Assembly (NCBI GenBank): GCA_023388515.1
Contig: JAEWGD010000033.1
Span: 62,001 to 126,000 of the forward strand
From: Bacillota bacterium
GTDB taxonomy: Bacteria; Bacillota; Clostridia; Oscillospirales; Ruminococcaceae
DNA length: 64,000 nt
Reading direction: 5' to 3'
Part shown: piece after piece, positions 8,315 through 16,814 of the stretch
How the letters are laid out: each line of letters starts with the position of its first letter
Position numbering within the stretch: the stretch's first letter is position 1
Position numbers and translations under genes: made by a program
Notes under the pieces: generated by a model
Database searches by the model: none
What the model was told of the DNA's origin: nothing
What the model saw: only the letters and a program-made list of their open reading frames with translations

Positions 8315-10237
8315 TTATATATCTAAATTTTTAACATATCTAGCATTTCTTTCAATAAATTCACGTCGTGGTGCAACTTTATCACCCATAAGAATAGTAA
8401 ATGTTTCATCAGCCTTAACTGCATCGTCCATTTCAATTTTTACCATAGTACGAGTTTCTGGGTTCATCGTTGTTTGCCAAAGCTGTTCAGGGTCCATCTC
8501 ACCAAGACCTTTGTATCGCTGAACATCAGCTTTATATCTTCCATTTTCTGATAATTCAGTAAGGTATTCATCCCTCTCAGCATCAGAGAAAGCGTACTTA
8601 AATTGTTTACCCCTATAAACCTTAAACAAAGGTGGCTGTGCTATATAAATATTTCCATTTGAAATAAGTGGACGCATAAACCTGAAAAAGAAAGTAAGCA
8701 ACAACGTTCTGATATGCGAACCGTCAACGTCAGCATCCGCCATTATAATAACCTTACCATATCTTAACTTTTCTATATTAAAATCATCACCAAGACCTGT
8801 TCCCAAAGCAGTAACAACAGGCATAAGCTTTTCATTCCCATAAACCCTATCCAAGCGAGCCTTTTCAACGTTCAACATCTTCCCCCAAAGAGATAGAATA
8901 GCCTGATAACGTCTATTTCTCCCCTCTTTAGCAGAACCTCCCGCTGAATCTCCCTCAACGATATAAATTTCAGTTAATTCCTTATCACTCTCTGAGCAAT
9001 CCGCAAGCTTTCCAGGAAGTGACGCATTCTCCATCGCAGATTTACGTCTTGTAAGCTCCCTCGCCTTTTTTGCAGCCTCTCTTGCATTTAGTGCAGCAAT
9101 ATTCTTCTCAAATATTGACTTTGCCACTGCTGGATTTTCGTCAAGGAAATTCATCAGCTTTTCAGCTACCATATTTTCAATAAAAGGCTTAACTTCTGGA
9201 TTCCCAAGCCTACCCTTTGTCTGCCCCTCAAATTCACATTCCTCAAGCTTTACTGAAATAATTGCAGTAAGCCCCTCACGAACGTCCTCTCCTACAAGCT
9301 TATCTCCATCTTTTAATAGATTGAATTTCTTTCCATATTCATTTATAGTTTTAGTCAACGCATTTTTGAATGCTGTTTCATGAGTTCCACCATCAACTGT
9401 ATGGATATTATTAGCAAACGAAAGAATCAGCTCATTATAGCTGTCATTATACTGCATAGCAATTTCAGCAGTTCCATGTTGTTTCTCACCAGAAATATAA
9501 ATAACCTCATCAGTAAGGCTGTCCAATCCCTTTGTTTTGTGGATATGCTCAACAAACTGCCTTATACCACCCTCATAAAAAAGCTTTTCTTTTTGTATAT
9601 TTTCCTCATCACGAGAGTCCTCAAAAACAATATTTATTCCAGCATTTAGAAACGCTTGTTCCCTTAACCTCTTTAACAAAACCTCATAATCATATACAAC
9701 TTCTTCAAAAATTTGTGAATCAGCTTTAAAAGCTATTGTAGTACCCGTTTCAGTTGTTTCACCAATAACTTTCATTTCCTCTTTGTAATCACCACGTTCA
9801 AAACGCTGAAAATGAATATTCTTTCCATCATATATAGTTACTTCCATCCATTCAGAAAGTGCATTAACAACAGACGCACCAACGCCATGTAGTCCCCCTG
9901 AAACCTTATAACCACCACCACCAAATTTTCCACCCGCATGAAGTACAGTAAAAACAACCGTTGCAGCAGAAACCTTTTCGGTAGGATGTATACCAGTGGG
10001 TATACCACGACCATTATCGTTAACCCTAATAACATTATCTGGTAATAAATCAATCTTAATTTCTGTACAAAATCCAGCAAGTGCCTCATCTATTGCATTA
10101 TCAACAACTTCATAAACAAGGTGATGCAGACCTCTTGCACCCGTTGAACCAATATACATTCCTGGACGTTTTCGGACTGCCTCAAGCCCCTCAAGGACTT
10201 GAATTTGGTTTTCATCATAATTTTGGTTATTATTCAT
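8315..10237 (-). CDS. gyrB: DNA gyrase subunit B
   Basis: A 640-aa ATPase subunit of gyrase. It shows the GHKL ATP site (EVVDNAIDEALAG, DNGRGIPTG, GGLHGVGASVVNAL), TOPRIM motifs (EGDSAGGSAKEGR, DADVDGSHIRTLLLTFF) and the C-terminal QRYKGLGEMDPEQLW. I place the start at the ATG at 10237 (MNNNQNYDENQ), because the AGGAGG at ~10250 lies just before it; the longer frame to 10276 would put the RBS inside the gene. The family is usually about 635-650 aa, which agrees. The quinolone-loop stretch reads LSLWGKMLNVEKAR rather than the PLRGK form. Confidence 0.97.
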   Translation of the reverse strand: MNNNQNYDENQIQVLEGLEAVRKRPGMYIGSTGARGLHHLVYEVVDNAIDEALAGFCTEIKIDLLPDNVIRVNDNGRGIPTGIHPTEKVSAATVVFTVLHAGGKFGGGGYKVSGGLHGVGASVVNALSEWMEVTIYDGKNIHFQRFERGDYKEEMKVIGETTETGTTIAFKADSQIFEEVVYDYEVLLKRLREQAFLNAGINIVFEDSRDEENIQKEKLFYEGGIRQFVEHIHKTKGLDSLTDEVIYISGEKQHGTAEIAMQYNDSYNELILSFANNIHTVDGGTHETAFKNALTKTINEYGKKFNLLKDGDKLVGEDVREGLTAIISVKLEECEFEGQTKGRLGNPEVKPFIENMVAEKLMNFLDENPAVAKSIFEKNIAALNAREAAKKARELTRRKSAMENASLPGKLADCSESDKELTEIYIVEGDSAGGSAKEGRNRRYQAILSLWGKMLNVEKARLDRVYGNEKLMPVVTALGTGLGDDFNIEKLRYGKVIIMADADVDGSHIRTLLLTFFFRFMRPLISNGNIYIAQPPLFKVYRGKQFKYAFSDAERDEYLTELSENGRYKADVQRYKGLGEMDPEQLWQTTMNPETRTMVKIEMDDAVKADETFTILMGDKVAPRREFIERNARYVKNLDI

Positions 10238-10321
10238 ATTAATAAAAATCCTCCTATAAGTACGCAATTCCAGCAAATACTGGACTTATTTTCAGATACT
10301 AAACTTATTTTTCTTAATCAT

Positions 10322-10576
10322 CTAAAACATATTAAACAACCTTTTTCTTAACGTTGCAACTGATATTTGTGAAATATATACAATCTCCCTATTATTTTCA
10401 AGGAAAACAATAAAGCTTCTCGGCATCTCTTGAGAAACATTTATCACCTTTCCATCTTTTGTGGATTTGTTTAGAAACTCCTTAGTATTTTTGGTTACCG
10501 TTGTGTTTTCAATATCAAAAAAACCGACAATATTTTTAACATTAACTACGGTATCCTGTCCTAAATGTAGATACAA
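10322..10576 (-). CDS. remB: RemB/YaaB-like regulator (DUF370-type)
   Basis: An 84-aa protein beginning MYLHLGQDTVVNVKNIVGFF and ending YISQISVATLRKRL. It matches the small RemA/RemB family found between recF and gyrB in Firmicutes. RemA is a DNA-binding activator of matrix genes in Bacillus; RemB's role is less clear. Start is TTG one base after the recF stop; the GGGGG about 10 nt upstream inside recF can serve as RBS, so translation is probably coupled to recF. Confidence 0.85.
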   Translation of the reverse strand: MYLHLGQDTVVNVKNIVGFFDIENTTVTKNTKEFLNKSTKDGKVINVSQEMPRSFIVFLENNREIVYISQISVATLRKRLFNMF

Positions 10577-10577
10577 T

Positions 10578-11693
10578 CTAAACTAAACCCCCATTCTCAA
10601 CCTTAAAAACATGAGCTAAATTATGTGCCTCAACAGCATTTTTATTGCAAGAGGTAATAAATACCTGCATATCCTTTACAATTTCATATACTAAATTTTG
10701 CCTATTTATATCAAGTTCACCCATAACATCATCAAGTAAAATAACAGGTGAATCCTTTTTGTTTTCATAATATATTCCAGCTTGTGCAAGTTTTAACACA
10801 AGTGCAGTGCTTTTTTGTTGTCCTTGTGAGCCAAAATCCTTAACGCTTAATCCATTTATTTTCAAATTTATATCATCCCTGTGTATCCCAGTTTGCGTAT
10901 ATCCAAGCCTTACATCTTCACTTGAATTATTACGAAGTTTTATAAAAAATTCATTAGCCATCTTTTTCGCATTTTTATCACTAAAATCAGTTTTTTCAAA
11001 GGCATTTGAGGAGTATGAAACGGATAATTCCTCCTTGCCATCTGTAATTTTTGAATATAATTTTTTACAATATATGTTCAATTTATCAATATAATCATTA
11101 CGCATAATTGAAATATACGCACAAATATTTGCAAGTTGTTCATCCCAAATATATAGCACATCGTCAGAATATTTACCAAAGAAAATATCCTTCAACGTTG
11201 CATTCCTTTGGCTAATAATGGTATCATACTGTCTTATATATTTAAGCGAGCCATGTGAAATCTGCGAATGACAAAGGTCAATAAATGAGCGTCTTTTGTC
11301 GGGCGAACCCTTCACAAGTTCAGTATCATTAGGAGTAAAAACAACGCATTTAAAGCTTTCAAAAAGCCCTTGACTGTGCTTTAGTGGAACACCATTAAGT
11401 GTAATTTTCTTTTCCTTAATATTACTTTTACTCATAGCATAAGTTATTTCTTGTTCACGCCTACTGTTAACAAATTTCATTTCAATATTCATAACCTGCT
11501 TATCAAAGCAAATATAATCCTTTTCCTTTGAACCTCTAAAGCTTTTACATCCCGTTAAAGCCCAAATCGCCTCAAGAATATTCGTCTTACCCTGTGCATT
11601 ATCACCAATAATAAGATTATACTTTTCATCAGGCTGTATATAAATATCCTCAAGATTTCTATATCCATTAATCTTTAGCTCTTTTATAACCAT
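10578..11693 (-). CDS. recF: DNA replication and repair protein RecF
   Basis: A 371-aa SMC-like ATPase that binds gapped DNA and loads RecA with RecOR. Walker A GDNAQGKTN at residues 30-38, signature FGSQGQQKSTAL, Walker B PVILLDDVMGELD near residue 320, all in the family order and at the usual length. The stop of yaaA and this ATG are one base apart, so the two are coupled. It lies in the canonical dnaN-yaaA-recF-remB-gyrB order. Confidence 0.97.
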   Translation of the reverse strand: MVIKELKINGYRNLEDIYIQPDEKYNLIIGDNAQGKTNILEAIWALTGCKSFRGSKEKDYICFDKQVMNIEMKFVNSRREQEITYAMSKSNIKEKKITLNGVPLKHSQGLFESFKCVVFTPNDTELVKGSPDKRRSFIDLCHSQISHGSLKYIRQYDTIISQRNATLKDIFFGKYSDDVLYIWDEQLANICAYISIMRNDYIDKLNIYCKKLYSKITDGKEELSVSYSSNAFEKTDFSDKNAKKMANEFFIKLRNNSSEDVRLGYTQTGIHRDDINLKINGLSVKDFGSQGQQKSTALVLKLAQAGIYYENKKDSPVILLDDVMGELDINRQNLVYEIVKDMQVFITSCNKNAVEAHNLAHVFKVENGGLV

Positions 11694-11694
11694 A

Positions 11695-11916
11695 TTAACT
11701 CACATGCAATTCATAATTTTCAAAGCATACAATATCTCCAGCCCTGATTTTTTTGCCCCTCATCGTACAAATTTCTCCGTTTACTGTAACCTCTTCATTA
11801 AGAATAAAATCCTTAGCAAACCCACCTGTTTCAGCAATCCCAGCAAACTTTAGCAATGAATCAAGCTTTATATACTCAGTTTTAATTTTAATATTCATAA
11901 CTTCTTTTTCACTCAT
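11695..11916 (-). CDS. yaaA: S4-domain RNA-binding protein YaaA/RlbA
   Basis: A 73-aa single-S4-domain protein (IKLDSLLKFAGIAETGGFAK, VNGEICTMRGKKIRAGD). This small RNA-binding family lies between dnaN and recF in most Firmicutes and has been linked to ribosome assembly. Start ATG with a strong GGGAGG 7 nt upstream. It is translationally coupled to recF. Confidence 0.92.
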   Translation of the reverse strand: MSEKEVMNIKIKTEYIKLDSLLKFAGIAETGGFAKDFILNEEVTVNGEICTMRGKKIRAGDIVCFENYELHVS

Positions 11917-11961
11917 AAAAAACCTCCCGATAACTTTTCTGATAATATTTAATCCATAAAA

Positions 11962-13062
11962 CTACGCTTTTATTGCAACAGGCATCAGCAAAAATGTATA
12001 GCTATCTCCCTGTAATGGTAATATTTTGATGGGTCTATTTGCACCATTCATATGAATTCTTACCTTATCACTTTCAGACGCTTTTAGTGCATCCATTAAA
12101 TATTTATTATTAAAAGCAATAAAAACAGGATCTCCATTTAATTCAATTGAAATCTCATCACTAACCTTACCAATAGCTGTTTTACAGTCAATAAACAGTT
12201 CACTTATATCAAATTTACATTTAATAGCAGACTTATATTTTTCACTTATTAGCAGTGAACACCTTTCAAGACAGTCAAGTAACTCCCTTGTTTTAACAAT
12301 AACTTCAGATTTAAAATCACTGAAAAGACTTATTTTATAATTATGGTACTCTCCCTCAAGTAATCTAGAAAAGAAATTATAACCATTTATATCAAACATA
12401 ATATGTTTATCGCTAACAAAAACATTGCATACAGCCTCATCATCTTTAAGAAGCCTTGCAACCTCATTCAACGCCTTCGATGGAACAACAAAATGAAACT
12501 TTTCATCACAATTGATTTTTTCAGTTCTAATAGCAAGCCTGTACCCATCAATAGCGACAAGATTAAACACCGAATTTTCAATATCAAACAACTCACCCGT
12601 TAAAACTGGCTTATTATCACTTGTTGAAACAGCGAAAACAGATTGATTTATCATACTTTTCATAATTCCCTGAGGAATATCGAAATGTTTTTCATCCTCC
12701 ATAGTCGGTAAATCTGGATATTCATCAGCTGAATAAGCAGATATATCATATTCAGTAAGCCCACATGAAATTCTCACATTAAGATTTTCATCTATAAAAA
12801 ACAGAAGCTCTCCATCTGGCATACGTTTTGTAATTTCGCTGAAAAGTCTTGAATTTATTACATATTCACCCGACTCATCAGATTTAACCTCTATTTGAGT
12901 TCGCATACCCATTTCCAAATCATATCCAGTAAGTTCTAATATATTATATGATAATTTAATTTTGATTCCTTCCAACGCAGGCATAGTTGATTTAACAGCA
13001 ACTGCTTTTGAAACATTATTAATAGCTTCACAAATTGTAGATTTATCGCAACTGAACTTCAT
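11962..13062 (-). CDS. dnaN: DNA polymerase III beta sliding clamp
   Basis: A 366-aa clamp of three similar domains that encircles DNA and tethers the replicative polymerase. It begins MKFSCDKSTICEAINNVSKA and ends FLLMPV, the typical clamp C-terminus (PMR/L variant). RBS AAAGGAT precedes the ATG. Its upstream side is the oriC region, not dnaA directly, because the DUF2726 gene and the origin intervene. Confidence 0.97.
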   Translation of the reverse strand: MKFSCDKSTICEAINNVSKAVAVKSTMPALEGIKIKLSYNILELTGYDLEMGMRTQIEVKSDESGEYVINSRLFSEITKRMPDGELLFFIDENLNVRISCGLTEYDISAYSADEYPDLPTMEDEKHFDIPQGIMKSMINQSVFAVSTSDNKPVLTGELFDIENSVFNLVAIDGYRLAIRTEKINCDEKFHFVVPSKALNEVARLLKDDEAVCNVFVSDKHIMFDINGYNFFSRLLEGEYHNYKISLFSDFKSEVIVKTRELLDCLERCSLLISEKYKSAIKCKFDISELFIDCKTAIGKVSDEISIELNGDPVFIAFNNKYLMDALKASESDKVRIHMNGANRPIKILPLQGDSYTFLLMPVAIKA

Positions 13063-13770
13063 TTTAGTAAATCCTTTCTATTTTTAAAATAATCTATTCA
13101 ATTATACAATCAGTAAAAATTGATATTATACTAATTGTATTTAACATTTTCTTATTGGCAAGGTCTTTAAACAAAAAGAAAAAAGCTTAAAAGGTTTTAT
13201 TGTATATATAATATAATATATATAGTTATTAAATAGTAGTAGTAGTAGGGGCTGTTGAAAACTTGAAACAAGGCAAAACCCTTGACTACACCGTCTTTAA
13301 TCCATCAACAGAAAAAACTGTATAAAATGTGGAAATGTTAAAGAATAAAAATTGTGTTAGAATTGTTGAAAAAAATGCTGTTGAAAAGAAAAGATTCTTG
13401 AAAACTTTGTGGAAAGTTGTAGTTTTACCTTTCAACATTTAACAGGCTGTGAAAACATTAATATTAAAAACTGTTTAAAATTAAAAGTAAAACATAATAA
13501 AACATCTAAATTACATAATATAAGATTATTTTTATCTTTCAACAACTGTTGAAAGAGGTGTTAAAAGAGTAAGTTTTCAACAATGCTGTTGAAATTAAAT
13601 GTTGTAAGATGTTTAAAAAAACGTACCCCGATGGATTTTAAAAGTGGTTATTTTCAATCTTAAACAAAAGTAATAATTCCCTCAAAATTCCTAAAAATAT
13701 CTATAATTACTATCTTTATAATGTATATATATAAGTATTATATACCATTATTATACTATTATAATAAAAA
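13063..13770. other. oriC: Replication origin oriC (dnaA-dnaN side)
   Basis: A 708-bp gene-free, very AT-rich region between dnaN and the dnaA-side genes, at the strand-switch region. It holds an AT stretch (13201-13233), five TAG trios (13234-13248), GGGC, and then DnaA-box-like 9-mers. On the minus strand the TTTTCAACA type occurs at 13253-13261, 13364-13372, 13379-13387, 13547-13555 (one mismatch) and 13587-13595 (one mismatch). On the plus strand it occurs at 13429-13437, 13536-13544 (CTTTCAACA) and 13574-13582 (exact). No TTATCCACA consensus is present. Calling it oriC rests on gene context, box density and the trio arrangement. Confidence 0.88.
13201..13261. promoter_or_regulatory. DNA unwinding element with DnaA-trios (basal unwinding system)
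   Basis: Plus strand order: nearly pure A/T (13201-13233), TAG repeated five times (13234-13248), GGG C (13249-13252), TGTTGAAAA (13253-13261). Read away from the box this is 3'-GAT-5' repeats, the orientation reported for DnaA-trios that guide DnaA onto a single strand at the unwinding site. Position and polarity both fit. Confidence 0.8.
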
Positions 13771-14277
13771 TCAAACCGTTTCTAAAAACTTATCAATCAA
13801 CTGTTCTAACGTTTCTATGTCGTTCCCATAAGTGTGAATTATCGGAATATTTGCAACTGTGTAAGCCTCATCAACAAAAATATCCCTCTCAATCCTGTCC
13901 TTTTGGGCATGGGATTTATCATCAAGTTCAATCAATACCAGAATTTCTAAAGTTTCTGGTTCAGCAAATGCAAAATCAACGTGCTTTGACTTGATTTTAT
14001 TAAAATATTTACTCCATTCCTCACGCCTTAACCCTTTTTTTACCTCAATTATATCAGCCATTCTAATCTTACTTAAAATATGTACATCATATCTTTTCGC
14101 AATCGGTACAAGCTTTTTATAAAAGCTTAACTCATTTTTACTTAGAAGTGGCTTTCTTACATATGGTAATGGTACAGGTTTAAGCCATTTGTAAATTTTA
14201 TAAACAACAAAACAAATAATAAAAATAAACAAAATAGGTAGTAATTTATCTTCTAAATTATTAAGAAATTCGTTCAT
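13771..14277 (-). CDS. DUF2726 protein, nuclease-like fold, membrane-anchored
   Basis: A 168-aa protein with one N-terminal transmembrane helix (residues ~13-27) and a DUF2726 domain (~44-165): LLSKNELSFYKKL, then KHVDFAFAEP and VLIELDDKSH. Asp101, Glu117 and Asp119/120 fit the acidic core of the PD-(D/E)XK nuclease-like superfamily to which DUF2726 is usually assigned; activity is not shown. The domain should face the cytoplasm. It lies 18 bp after dnaA and directly abuts oriC, a position where dnaN normally stands. RBS AAAGGA before ATG. Confidence 0.8.
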   Translation of the reverse strand: MNEFLNNLEDKLLPILFIFIICFVVYKIYKWLKPVPLPYVRKPLLSKNELSFYKKLVPIAKRYDVHILSKIRMADIIEVKKGLRREEWSKYFNKIKSKHVDFAFAEPETLEILVLIELDDKSHAQKDRIERDIFVDEAYTVANIPIIHTYGNDIETLEQLIDKFLETV

Positions 14278-14295
14278 TTAATATCCTTTTATAAT

Positions 14296-15657
14296 TTATT
14301 TTCCTTTATCTCTTATATTTTTAATAATATCTTCAACAAGTTCATTCAAATTAGGGTCCTTCTTTTTCCCTGCTGATATATTATTAATAGCATATACTAT
14401 TGTAGAGTGGTCACGCCCACCAAACTCAAGCCCAATTGACTGAAGTGGCATCTGTGTAATCTCACGAACAACATAAATAGCGACTTTTCTTGCATTGGAA
14501 ATCTGTGATGAACGCTTACTTGAGCGAATATCATCAGGTGAAACTCCGTAAACATTAGAAACCTCACCAATAATTTTCTCAACAGTAATCGGAATCGGCT
14601 GGTCATCATTCAAAATATCACGAATAACACTTTGAGCCATTGAAATTGATGGCTGACTTCCCGCAAGATGCTTAAGTGCCTTCAGCTTTTTAACCGCTCC
14701 CTCAAGCTGTCTAATATTGGTCTTTAATCTATTTGCAATAAATTCAGCAACCTCATCAGGAATATTTAACTCAAGAAGTTCAGCTTTTCTCTTTATTATT
14801 GCAATCCTTGTTTCAAAATCTGGCGTAGAAACGTCAGCAATAAGCCCTCCTTCAAATCGAGAACGAATACGTTCAGCAAGAGTTTTTATATCCTTTGGTG
14901 GCTTGTCCGAAGTCAAAACAATTTGTCTGCCCTGTTGGTGTAATTTATTAAATGTATGGAAAAATTCCTCCTGAGTACTTTCCTTTCCAGCAATAAACTG
15001 AACGTCATCAACAAGAAGAACATCGGCATTACGATATTTATCATGGAATTGTGTAGTGTCTTTTCTCATTTTAATTGCGTCAATAAGTTCATTTGCAAAC
15101 GCCTCACCACTTACATAAATAATATTAAGTGAAGAATTGTTTTTCTTCATTTCATTTGCAATCGCAGTTATAAGATGAGTTTTACCAAGCCCCGATGGAC
15201 CATGAATAAAAAGAGGATTATATGTACTTCCCTTAGATGCGTCCTTTGCCACAGCTGTACAAGCAGCATATGCAAATTCATTTGAACGACCGACAATATA
15301 AGTGTCAAAAGTATAGTCATATTCAGCAGTTTCAAAACTTTTCTCAAGCTGAAGATGCTTCTGTTCAATTTCCTCAAAATCAACCTGATGGTTAACAGGT
15401 TCTTCCGTTTTTGTGTTAATAATTACATTAGCCTCAAAACCAAGAACGTTTTTAAAAGCCTCCCTAAGAAGCTTTTCATAATTATTTATAATGACACCCT
15501 TTTGAAAGTCCGACTGGACATGGAAAATAGCATTAGTTCCATCAAGCTTTTGTGGCTCTAAAGCGTTAATCCACAGCTTTAAAGCGACTTCGCCTATATC
15601 CCCAACGTCTATGCAATATTTTTTTACAAGTTCAAATACCTCTTCAAAGGAATTCAT
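14296..15657 (-). CDS. dnaA: Chromosomal replication initiator DnaA
   Basis: A 453-aa AAA+ initiator. Domain I is residues 1-~80, the linker ~85-115, and the AAA+ domain has Walker A GPSGLGKTH (153-161), Walker B VLLVDDVQF (~210) and an arginine-finger region. Domain IV has the box-reading signature FGGRDHSTIVYAI (~417-429). The usual DHTT reads DHST here. Strong RBS AAGGAGG 7 nt before ATG. It would bind the 9-mer boxes on both sides of the gene, including two next to its own promoter. Confidence 0.98.
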   Translation of the reverse strand: MNSFEEVFELVKKYCIDVGDIGEVALKLWINALEPQKLDGTNAIFHVQSDFQKGVIINNYEKLLREAFKNVLGFEANVIINTKTEEPVNHQVDFEEIEQKHLQLEKSFETAEYDYTFDTYIVGRSNEFAYAACTAVAKDASKGSTYNPLFIHGPSGLGKTHLITAIANEMKKNNSSLNIIYVSGEAFANELIDAIKMRKDTTQFHDKYRNADVLLVDDVQFIAGKESTQEEFFHTFNKLHQQGRQIVLTSDKPPKDIKTLAERIRSRFEGGLIADVSTPDFETRIAIIKRKAELLELNIPDEVAEFIANRLKTNIRQLEGAVKKLKALKHLAGSQPSISMAQSVIRDILNDDQPIPITVEKIIGEVSNVYGVSPDDIRSSKRSSQISNARKVAIYVVREITQMPLQSIGLEFGGRDHSTIVYAINNISAGKKKDPNLNELVEDIIKNIRDKGK

Positions 15658-15820
15658 ACCTTTGCCTCCTTAAAACCGAAAATCCTAATAATAAATAATA
15701 AATTTATAAAAAGTTTATAAAAATAAAATAAGAAAACATGAAAAAAGTCGATAATAAATTCAAAATAGCTTTAAAAAAGATTATTAAAACACATTTCTTA
15801 CTTATTATAAAAGTATTTTT

Positions 15821-15849
15821 ATTATATCATATAAAGTACAAGTTTGCAA
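15821..15849 (-). promoter_or_regulatory. Likely dnaA promoter
   Basis: Minus strand TTGCAA (15849-15844), 17-bp spacer, TATAAT (15826-15821). The transcript would have a leader of about 155 nt. DnaA-box-like sequences begin 6 bp upstream of the -35. Confidence 0.65.
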
Positions 15850-15854
15850 GAGTT

Positions 15855-15885
15855 TTTTCAACAGTAAAATAATAATTGTTGAAAA
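15855..15885. promoter_or_regulatory. Inverted pair of DnaA-box-like sites upstream of dnaA
   Basis: TTTTCAACA at 15855-15863 and TGTTGAAAA at 15877-15885, exact inverted copies separated by 13 bp. Same 9-mer as in the dnaN-side cluster. Position next to the dnaA -35 fits autoregulation. Confidence 0.65.
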
Positions 15886-15969
15886 CCTTATCGGAGAGTT
15901 ATGAAATGTTCAGCTTTTTGTGAATTAGTATAATTATAGTAGATGAGAATAAAATTTTTTATAAATTGC

Positions 15970-15998
15970 TTGACATGGCGGATTTATTAGTATATAAT
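15970..15998 (+). promoter_or_regulatory. rpmH operon promoter (consensus)
   Basis: TTGACA (15970-15975), 17-bp spacer, TATAAT (15993-15998): a perfect vegetative sigma-70/sigma-A promoter, consistent with a strongly expressed ribosomal protein gene. Leader about 175 nt. Confidence 0.85.
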
Positions 15999-16177
15999 CT
16001 ACTTTGTAGGGTTGTACGCATACAACATTGTATTTACTGCAGTTATTATAAATATTAAAATGATTGATTATAATGTAATTTTAGTAGTTGTGTAATAATA
16101 AAGGAATAATGATGTATAATATACCCAAAATTAAAATTAAATTGCCAGTTTTGATTTATGAAAGGGGGCTTTAAGGC

Positions 16178-16312
16178 ATGAAAAGAACTTATCAGCCAAA
16201 AAAACTGCATAGAAAAAAAGAGCATGGCTTTATGAAGAGAATGTCAACCAGAAGTGGACGTAAGGTTTTGGCTCGCAGAAGAGCTAGAGGCAGAGCAAGA
16301 TTGACACACTAA
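16178..16312 (+). CDS. rpmH: Ribosomal protein bL34
   Basis: A 44-aa highly basic protein, MKRTYQPKKLHRKKEHGF... ending ARRRARGRARLTH, the full usual length of bL34 of the large subunit. RBS GGGGG about 11 nt upstream. It starts the canonical rpmH-rnpA-yidD-yidC-jag-mnmE-mnmG-rsmG order. A terminator follows, so downstream genes are read at a lower level. Confidence 0.98.
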   Translation: MKRTYQPKKLHRKKEHGFMKRMSTRSGRKVLARRRARGRARLTH

Positions 16313-16320
16313 ACAAGTAT

Positions 16321-16342
16321 GACCACTTTTTGTGGTCTTTTT
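16321..16342 (+). terminator. Terminator/attenuator after rpmH
   Basis: GACCAC (16321-16326), TTTTT loop, GTGGTC (16332-16337), then TTTTT. The short stem probably lets some transcription through to rnpA, for which no other promoter was recognised. A second hairpin without T-tract, AGGCGTGT/ACACGCCT, is at 16409-16430. Confidence 0.75.
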
Positions 16343-16452
16343 GTACTTTAATGTGATTAGTAAATCCTGTAATTTTTACTTATAAGGATTAAAATTTATG
16401 TTCAAAACAGGCGTGTCTTTGCACACGCCTACAAAAATATATCGGAAAAATA

Positions 16453-16797
16453 GTGAATATGTTATATACAGAGATGTTAAATAATAATAAAATCTTCCTT
16501 TTATTATATAAAAAAGGAAAACCTATAATTTCTAAATGGCTTGTTATCTATATTAGGAAAAATAATTTACCTTATAATCGGCTTGGTATAACTGCTGGAA
16601 AAAAGGTAGGTAATGCTGTTAGAAGAAATCGTGCGAAACGTATTATTAGACAAGTTTACAGGGAAAATGAGATGAAGATGCCACTCGGGATTGATATAGT
16701 TATTGTGGCTAGGGTTGGGTTACCTGATGTAAAATCGAATGTAATTAGTAATTATTTGTCAAGTAAGGCGTTGAAAGAGATAAATAGAGCTGTTTAA
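16453..16797 (+). CDS. rnpA: Ribonuclease P protein component
   Basis: The 114-aa protein subunit of RNase P, which matures the 5' ends of tRNAs. The RNR signature KKVGNAVRRNRAKRIIRQ (residues ~53-70) and LGIT core are present. The start is GTG at 16453 or ATG at 16459; a weak GGA upstream favours neither. The location after rpmH is canonical. The RNase P RNA gene is not in this window. Confidence 0.95.
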   Translation: MNMLYTEMLNNNKIFLLLYKKGKPIISKWLVIYIRKNNLPYNRLGITAGKKVGNAVRRNRAKRIIRQVYRENEMKMPLGIDIVIVARVGLPDVKSNVISNYLSSKALKEINRAV

Positions 16798-16814
16798 AGT
16801 TAGAAAAATTAATT

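Larger units (their letters stand above)
15658..16177. other. dnaA-rpmH intergenic region (second origin half)
   Basis: A 520-bp AT-rich gap between the divergent dnaA and rpmH genes. It contains the dnaA promoter, an inverted pair of DnaA-box-like 9-mers, and the rpmH promoter with a short leader hairpin (GTTGTA / TACAAC, 16011-16026). No gene was found. This resembles the bipartite origin arrangement known in Bacillus, where boxes flank dnaA. Confidence 0.7.

Noticed and set aside
13063..13770. Small protein or RNA gene in the origin gap
   Set aside because: No frame with RBS, and the AT-rich box pattern explains the region.
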